DNA of 17,950 nucleotides, taken from contig JBBRGA010000071.1 of the NCBI GenBank assembly GCA_038241115.1, positions 1 to 17,950 of the forward strand, in the 5' to 3' direction. Under the pieces are notes generated by a model that was not told the DNA's origin, did not search any database, and saw only the letters and a list, made by a program, of their open reading frames with translations. The position numbers and the translations under genes were made by a program. This stretch comes from JANYJJ01 sp038241115 (GTDB lineage Bacteria; Pseudomonadota; Gammaproteobacteria; Burkholderiales; Burkholderiaceae_C). Of this stretch, positions 13,011 to 17,950 are shown one piece after another (position 1 is the first letter of the stretch; every line of letters begins with the position of its first letter).

Positions 13011-16000
13011 GCGCAGTGACCTCAAAAGCGTCCTCATCATCGGTGCGGGACCCATCATCATTGGCCAGGCCTGCGAGTTTGATTACTCTGGAGCACAGGC
13101 CTGCAAGGCGCTTCGCGAAGAGGGCTTGCGCGTCATCCTCGTCAACAGCAATCCGGCGACGATCATGACCGACCCCAACATGGCCGATGCCACCTACATC
13201 GAGCCCATCACTTGGCAGGTGCTCGAAAAAATCATCGCCAAGGAACGTCCAGATGCGTTGCTGCCCACCATGGGCGGCCAAACCGCGTTGAACTGCGCGC
13301 TCGAACTGCACAAGCACGGCGTTCTGGCCAAGTACGGCGTCGAAATGATCGGTGCGAATGAGAAGGCCATTGAAAAAGCCGAAGACCGCCTGAAGTTCAA
13401 AGACGCCATGACCAGCATCGGTTTGGGCTCTGCGCGAAGCGGAATTGCACACTCAATGGAAGAGGCGCTGGCCGTGCAAATTGCCATTACCGCGCTGGTG
13501 GGTACGTCATCGGAGAAGGCCGGATTTCCAATGGTGATACGCCCCAGTTTCACGCTGGGCGGCACGGGCGGCGGCATTGCTTACAACCCGGCTGAGTTCG
13601 AAGAAATTTGCAAGCGGGGGCTTGATTTGTCGCCGACCAAAGAGCTGCTTATTGAAGAGTCGCTCATTGGCTGGAAAGAGTTTGAGATGGAGGTGGTTCG
13701 CGACAAAGCGGACAACTGCATCATCGTGTGTGCCATCGAAAACCTAGACCCGATGGGGATCCACACCGGTGACTCCATCACCGTGGCTCCTGCGCAGACC
13801 TTGACCGACAAGGAATACCAATTGCTGCGCAATGCCAGCATTGCCATCCTGCGAGAAATCGGGGTGGACACCGGCGGATCGAACGTGCAATTTGCGATCA
13901 ACCCTTTAGACGGGCGCATGGTGGTGATTGAAATGAACCCGCGGGTATCCCGCTCGTCGGCCCTGGCTTCCAAAGCAACCGGGTTCCCGATCGCCAAAGT
14001 CGCGGCCAAGCTGGCCATTGGCTACACCTTGGACGAACTGCGCAACGACATCACAGGCGGGACCACGCCCGTGAGCTTTGAGCCCAGCATCGACTATGTG
14101 GTGACAAAAATTCCACGTTTTGCGTTTGAGAAGTTTCCAGCGGCCGATTCGCACCTCACCACGCAGATGAAGTCGGTGGGCGAGGTCATGGCCATGGGTC
14201 GCACCTTCCAGGAGAGTTTTCAAAAGGCTCTGCGTGGGCTCGAAACTGGTATCGACGGACTTGGTGAACGCAGCACGGACCGCGACGAAATCATTGAAGA
14301 AATCGGCGAAGCGGGGCCCGAACGTATCTTGTACGTGGGCGACGCTTTTCGCATCGGCATGAGCTTGCAAGAAGTGTTTGAAGAAACTGCCATTGACCCG
14401 TGGTTCTTGGCACAAATTGAGCAGCTGGTCGCGGTAGAGACGGCGTTGAAAACTCGCAGCCTGGCAAGCTTGACTGCCGAAGAACTCCGCAGCGTCAAGC
14501 AAAAAGGCTTTTCCGACCGCCGCTTGGCCAAGTTGATGGGCACCAACCAACACGAAGTGCGTCAAGTGCGTCACGCTCTGGGCGTGCGCCCGGTCTACAA
14601 GCGTGTGGACACTTGCGCGGCCGAGTTCTCGACCCAAACCGCGTACCTTTATTCGTGCTACGAGACGCTTGACGGCGAATGCGAAGCTGCGCCCACCAAC
14701 AACAAAAAAATCATGGTGCTCGGCGGCGGTCCCAACCGTATAGGCCAGGGAATTGAGTTTGACTACTGATGCGTCCATGCGGCGCTGGCCATGCGCGAAG
14801 ACGGTTACGAGACCATCATGGTCAATTGCAATCCTGAGACTGTGTCCACTGACTACGACACTTCAGATCGCCTGTATTTTGAACCTGTGACTCTGGAAGA
14901 CGTGCTGGAGATCGTCGACAAAGAAAAGCCGATGGGCGTCATCGTTCAGTACGGCGGCCAAACGCCCTTGAAGCTGGCGCTCGATTTAGAGCGCGCCGGG
15001 GTGCCTATTGTCGGCACTTCGCCAGACAGCATCGACGTGGCCGAAGACCGCGAGCGCTTCCAAAAACTACTTCATGAATTGGGCTTAAAGCAGCCACCTA
15101 ACCGCACCGCACGTACTGAGGAGCAGGCCTTGGTCTTGGCCCAAGAAATTGGTTACCCGCTGGTTGTGCGCCCGAGCTACGTGCTCGGCGGGCGCGCCAT
15201 GGAAATCGTGCACGGAGACAAAGATCTGGAGCGCTACATGCGCGAAGCGGTCAAGGTCTCCGAGAAGTCGCCAGTGTTGCTGGACCGCTTTTTAGACGAC
15301 GCCATTGAGGTTGACGTCGATTGCATCGCCGACGGCAGTGATCGTGAAGACGGTGTGATGATCGGCGGCATCATGGAGCACGTGGAGCAGGCCGGCATTC
15401 ATTCGGGCGACTCAGCCTGTTCGTTGCCGCCTTATTCGCTGGCCAAGACTTTGCAAGACGAAATGCGCCGTCAGACCAAGTTGATGGCCCGCGCCCTCAA
15501 AGTGACGGGTCTGATGAATGTGCAGTTCGCCATTCAGGGCGAGGGCGCGGATGCGGTGGTTTATGTGTTGGAAGTCAATCCGCGCGCCTCGCGCACCGTG
15601 CCTTTTGTGTCCAAAGCCACCGGACAGCCTCTGGCCAAAATTGCCGCCCGCTGCATGGTGGGGCAATTGCTCTGTGAGCAAGACGGCGTGATGGGCGAAG
15701 TGATACCGCCTTATTTCAGCGTCAAAGAAGCCGTGTTTCCGTTTAATAAGTTTCCCGGCGTGGACCCCGTTCTGGGGCCAGAAATGCGCTCTACGGGCGA
15801 GGTCATGGGGACCGGCCGCAGCTTTGGTGAAGCAATGCTGAAAAGCCAGTTGGGTGCTGGCTCACGGCTGCCAACCAAGGGAGCAGTCTGTATTACCGTA
15901 AAGAACAGCGACAAGGCGCGTGCCGTGGTGCTGGCGCGAGAACTTCAAACGTTAGGTTTTGCGATTTTCGCGACCAAAGGAACGGCCGCAGCCATTGCCC

Positions 16001-16302
16001 AAGGCGGTGTGCCGGTTAAACCAGTAAACAAGGTTAAAGACGGCCGCCCCCACATCGTGGACATGATCAAAGCTGGTGAAATTCAGTTGGTTTTTACGAC
16101 GGTGGATGAAACGCGCACTGCCATTGCCGATTCGCGCCACATACGCCAATCCGCTTTGGCCAACCGCATCACGTACTACACGAGCATGGCCGGTTGTGAA
16201 GCCGCAGTTGAAGGCATGAAGCACCAAGACGATTTGACGGTGCTGTCACTTCAAGAACTGCATCTTGAGTTGCATAGCGGCTTGAACTGCCAGTTGCACT
16301 AA
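13003..16302 (+). CDS. carB: Carbamoyl-phosphate synthase large subunit, interrupted by one in-frame UGA
   Basis: One continuous frame of 1099 codons encodes a CarB of normal length (E. coli has 1073 residues) apart from TGA at codon 589. The first half has LIIGAGPIIIGQACEFDYSG (11-30) and ATP-grasp motifs VIRPSFTLGGTGGG (178-191) and VIEMNPRVSRSSA (308-320). An oligomerisation region follows (about 400-560), then the second half opens with MVLGGGPNRIGQGIEFDY (571-588), the UGA, and CVHAALAMREDGYE. The second ATP-grasp (LVVRPSYVLGGRAMEI, LEVNPRASRTVPFVS) and the C-terminal allosteric MGS-like domain (about 960-1099) are intact. Without readthrough the products would be a 588-residue N-half and, only if ribosomes restart at ATG 14791 (no Shine-Dalgarno), a 503-residue C-half lacking the first nucleotide-fold strand. 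The enzyme joins ammonia from CarA with bicarbonate and two ATP. Annotate as CDS with possible error or recoding; pseudogene is the alternative. Confidence 0.9.
14767..14769 (+). other. In-frame UGA replacing a conserved Cys codon in carB
   Basis: The local reading is GAC TAC TGA TGC GTC CAT. The family motif is FDYCCVHA, so the expected codon is TGC or TGT and a single base change (C to A) explains it. The frame is conserved on both sides with no other stop or shift. In the paralogous first half of the same protein the equivalent residue is Ser29 (FDYSG), so the site accepts small residues. UGA terminates many other genes in this window, which rules out a genome-wide reassignment of UGA to an amino acid. 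Confidence 0.9.
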
Positions 16303-16321
16303 ACTTTCGTTTCAGGTTTCA

Positions 16322-16357
16322 GCCGCCGCCGGATCACTCCGGCGGCGGCCTTATTTT
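16322..16357 (+). terminator. Intrinsic terminator behind carB
   Basis: A perfect 12-bp stem (16322-16333 with 16338-16349) closes the loop TCAC and is followed by CTTATTTTT. It lies 20 bases after the carB stop and 33 bases before greA, so greA either has its own start of transcription here or depends on leak-through. Confidence 0.92.
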
Positions 16358-16389
16358 TGCTCCTCCTCTTCGACTTCAAGACACCAGCC

Positions 16390-16866
16390 ATGAACACCAT
16401 TCCACTGACCACGCGCGGCGCCGAAAAGCTCAAAGAAGAACTGCACCGCCTGAAAACGGTCGAACGACATGCGGTGATTCAAGCCATCTCTGAAGCGCGC
16501 GCCCAGGGTGACTTGTCCGAGAACGCCGAGTACGAAGCCGCCAAAGACAAACAAGGCTTCATTGAAGGCCGTATTTTGGACATCGAGGGCAAGATGGCAG
16601 CTGCGCAAATCATCAACCCCGCGAATCTGCAGGCAGAGGGGCGCGTTGTGTTTGGTACGACGGTTGACTTGGAAGAAGAGGCCAGTGGTGCCAAGGTGAC
16701 CTATCAAATCGTCGGTGATGACGAGGCCGACCTGAAGCTGGGCTTGGTGTCAATCAGCTCTCCGATCGCGCGCGCCCTGATTGGCAAAGAAGTCGGCGAT
16801 GTGGCCGAAGTGCGCGCACCCGGCGGCGTAAAAAGCTATGAAGTGATGAACGTCCGGTACGTCTGA
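16390..16866 (+). CDS. greA: Transcription elongation factor GreA
   Basis: The protein has 158 residues from ATG 16390, the same length as E. coli GreA. The longer frame from 16357 adds only a non-conserved MLLLFDFKTPA. GreA enters the secondary channel of stalled RNA polymerase and stimulates cleavage of the backtracked transcript. The N-terminal coiled coil (about 10-75) carries the tip motif GDLSENAEYEAAK with the acidic residues Asp41 and Glu44. The C-terminal FKBP-like domain has VSISSPIARALIGKEVGD (120-137). No strong Shine-Dalgarno is visible. The carA-carB-greA order occurs in several proteobacteria. It is convergent with the yhbY-like gene, with 27 bp and no clear terminator between them. 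Confidence 0.96.
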   Translation: MNTIPLTTRGAEKLKEELHRLKTVERHAVIQAISEARAQGDLSENAEYEAAKDKQGFIEGRILDIEGKMAAAQIINPANLQAEGRVVFGTTVDLEEEASGAKVTYQIVGDDEADLKLGLVSISSPIARALIGKEVGDVAEVRAPGGVKSYEVMNVRYV

Positions 16867-16893
16867 GGACGGATACGGGACCGAAATTTGCCA

Positions 16894-17373
16894 TCAATCC
16901 GTTTGAGTGCGCTTCACGCTGGTGATGCGTTTTTTCGCACGCTTCAGTTCGCCACCCGCGGCGATGCGCTGGTTACCGAGCACAGTGATTTTCTTCACCT
17001 GCGGACGATGGTTGCCGCTTTTGGAAAACTTCAAAAGTTTCACCACGCGCGGCCCGGGTTTGCGGTCATCGCGCTCGACTTTTTCTTTCGCTGGCATCGG
17101 TCGCCAGAGCACCAATAACTTGCCAATGTGCTGAATCGGCGCCGCGTTCAATTGATTTGCCAGCGTCTCAAAAAATGTTGTGCGGGTTTCGCGTTCATCT
17201 GAGAACACGCGCACTTTGATCAGGCCGTGAGAGTTCAGTGCAGCGTCAACTTCTCTCACCACGGCAGGCGTGAGTCCATCGCTTCCGATCATGACGACGG
17301 GATCAAGGTGGTGAGCATCGGCGCGCTTGTCTTTGCGCTGGGCAGGAGTCAGTTGGATGGCAGTCATCCTCAT
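16894..17373 (-). CDS. yhbY: YhbY-family RNA-binding (CRM domain) protein
   Basis: The protein has 159 residues from ATG 17373 or, more likely by promoter position, 157 from ATG 17367 (MTAIQLTPAQRK). The CRM domain (about 5-98) shows LTPAQRKDKRADAHHLDPVV, the GxxG-like loop IGSDGLT, then EVDAALNSHGLIKVRV and IGKLLVLWRP. E. coli YhbY (97 residues) binds pre-50S ribosomal particles. Here a basic, poorly conserved tail of about 60 residues (PGPRVVKLLKFSKSGNHRP, ELKRAKKRITSVKR) follows, probably for extra RNA contact. It is divergent from rlmE, another ribosome-related gene, with only 14 bp between the annotated starts. Confidence 0.88.
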   Translation of the reverse strand: MRMTAIQLTPAQRKDKRADAHHLDPVVMIGSDGLTPAVVREVDAALNSHGLIKVRVFSDERETRTTFFETLANQLNAAPIQHIGKLLVLWRPMPAKEKVERDDRKPGPRVVKLLKFSKSGNHRPQVKKITVLGNQRIAAGGELKRAKKRITSVKRTQTD

Positions 17374-17403
17374 ATTATCGGTGCGGCATGAAACTTAAAT
17401 CAA
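17373..17403. promoter_or_regulatory. Overlapping divergent -10 elements of yhbY and rlmE
   Basis: On the minus strand GATAAT (17379-17374) is preceded at 18 bp by TTGATT (17403-17398), placing the start of transcription at about 17367, which is the second ATG of yhbY. On the plus strand TATTAT (17373-17378) places a start near 17385, only about 3 bases before the rlmE ATG; no good -35 is seen for it. Both messages would be nearly leaderless, and the two -10 elements occupy the same bases. Confidence 0.45.
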
Positions 17404-17950
17404 AAAGCAAGAAGATCAACAAAGCGTGGATGGTTGACCACCTCAACGACACCTACGTGAAGTTGGCTAAAAAAGAAGGCTACCGTGCGCGCGCAGCCTA
17501 CAAATTGAAAGAAATTGATGAGGTTCTAGGACTGATCAAAGCCGGCCAGTTGGTGGTGGACTTGGGCGCCACACCGGGCGCCTGGAGCCAATACGTCCGA
17601 CGCAAATTCGCAGTCAAAGTTGGCTCTGCTGAGCCTGCGAAGATGAACGGTCGAATCATCGCGCTCGACTTGATCGATTTCGAGCCGATTGAAGGTGTTG
17701 AATTCATTCAAGGTGATTTTCGAGAAGAGGCAGTCTTGGCGGCGCTCGAGGAACTGCTTGGCGGTCGAGAAGTCGATGTGGTGATGTCAGACATGGCTCC
17801 CAATTTGTCCGGTATTGAAAGCTCAGATGCGGCGCGCATTGCCCATTTGGTGGAGTTGGCAGTGGACTTCGCGCAAAACCACCTCACGGCGCGCGGTGCG
17901 TTGGTGTGCAAACTTTTTCATGGAAGCGGCTATGAGGAAATGACTCGGCT
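17388..17950 (+). CDS. rlmE: 23S rRNA (uridine-2552-2'-O)-methyltransferase RlmE, cut by window end
   Basis: The frame is open from ATG 17388 to the window edge, 187 full codons. RlmE (FtsJ/RrmJ) methylates the ribose of a uridine in the A-loop of 23S rRNA in the 50S subunit. The protein starts MKLKSKSKKINKAWMVDHLN and has YRARAAYKL with catalytic Lys39, the SAM loop VVDLGATPGAWSQ (56-68), SDMAPNLSG with Asp135 (134-142) and VCKLFHG with Lys175. The last member of the K-D-K-E tetrad, a Glu near residue 210, would lie just beyond the window. A short insertion (AVKVGSAEPAKMNG, 75-88) is common in betaproteobacteria. In many relatives ftsH follows; that cannot be checked here. Confidence 0.95.
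   Translation, partial: MKLKSKSKKINKAWMVDHLNDTYVKLAKKEGYRARAAYKLKEIDEVLGLIKAGQLVVDLGATPGAWSQYVRRKFAVKVGSAEPAKMNGRIIALDLIDFEPIEGVEFIQGDFREEAVLAALEELLGGREVDVVMSDMAPNLSGIESSDAARIAHLVELAVDFAQNHLTARGALVCKLFHGSGYEEMTR

Noticed and set aside
14767..14830. Selenocysteine insertion signal in carB
   Set aside because: The hairpin after the UGA is short, bulged and within conserved coding sequence; CarB is not a known selenoprotein and the Cys is not a known catalytic residue. Kept only as a remote option.
14769..14836. Termination-reinitiation at the UGAUG overlap in carB
   Set aside because: The ATG overlapping the UGA is in another frame and stops after about 22 codons, so it cannot yield the C-terminal half.
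13003..16302. A genome-wide code change in which UGA is a sense codon
   Set aside because: UGA is the natural stop of the metallophosphoesterase, cyclo-ligase, surE, pcm, nlpD, rlmD, GlcG-like, greA and yhbY genes in the window, each ending where its family ends. Only carB has an internal UGA.

Overview
The window is a compact, GC-rich stretch of bacterial chromosome. Its gene content and order point to a betaproteobacterium of the order Burkholderiales, probably Comamonadaceae-like. The main clues are the block surE-pcm-nlpD-rlmD, the block carA-carB-greA followed by divergent yhbY and rlmE, and Pcm carrying a long low-complexity N-terminal tail. This is inference from synteny and protein style; no rRNA or other direct marker is present. 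No tRNA, rRNA, CRISPR array, insertion sequence or prophage gene was found.

Layout. Positions 2-145 hold the last 47 codons of a metallophosphoesterase. Positions 146-492 hold no intact gene, only a truncated remnant of a GreA/Rnk-type gene on the minus strand. From 493 to 6049 everything intact is on the minus strand. Read in transcription order it is a quinone-oxidoreductase-like enzyme, a NarL-type response regulator, a large multi-pass sensor histidine kinase, a small acidic protein of unknown function 22 bp behind the kinase, a doubtful small ORF containing a heptamer repeat, and 5-formyltetrahydrofolate cyclo-ligase. From 6229 to 10263 runs the plus-strand group surE, pcm, nlpD, rlmD (protein repair, cell-wall hydrolase activation, rRNA methylation), ended by a strong bidirectional terminator. 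A minus-strand Bax-inhibitor-1-like membrane protein and a plus-strand GlcG/HbpS-like gene follow. Next comes the carbamoyl-phosphate synthetase operon carA-carB with a recognisable promoter and a terminator-like leader. A 12-bp-stem terminator separates carB from greA. A divergent yhbY/rlmE pair ends the window, with rlmE cut by the window edge.

The most notable observation is in carB. The reading frame is intact and conserved from 13003 to 16302 except for one in-frame TGA (14767-14769, codon 589). It sits where the family has the first Cys of the conserved FDYCCVHA motif, at the start of the second synthetase half. Nothing else in the gene looks damaged, and UGA is the ordinary stop of at least nine other genes here. 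The options are a sequencing or assembly error, a fresh nonsense mutation (TGC to TGA), or UGA recoding or readthrough. The sequence alone cannot separate them. Other points of interest are divergent, overlapping -10 elements that would make yhbY and rlmE nearly leaderless, a possible attenuator ahead of carA, a palindrome between the oxidoreductase gene and surE, and the lack of rpoS between nlpD and rlmD.
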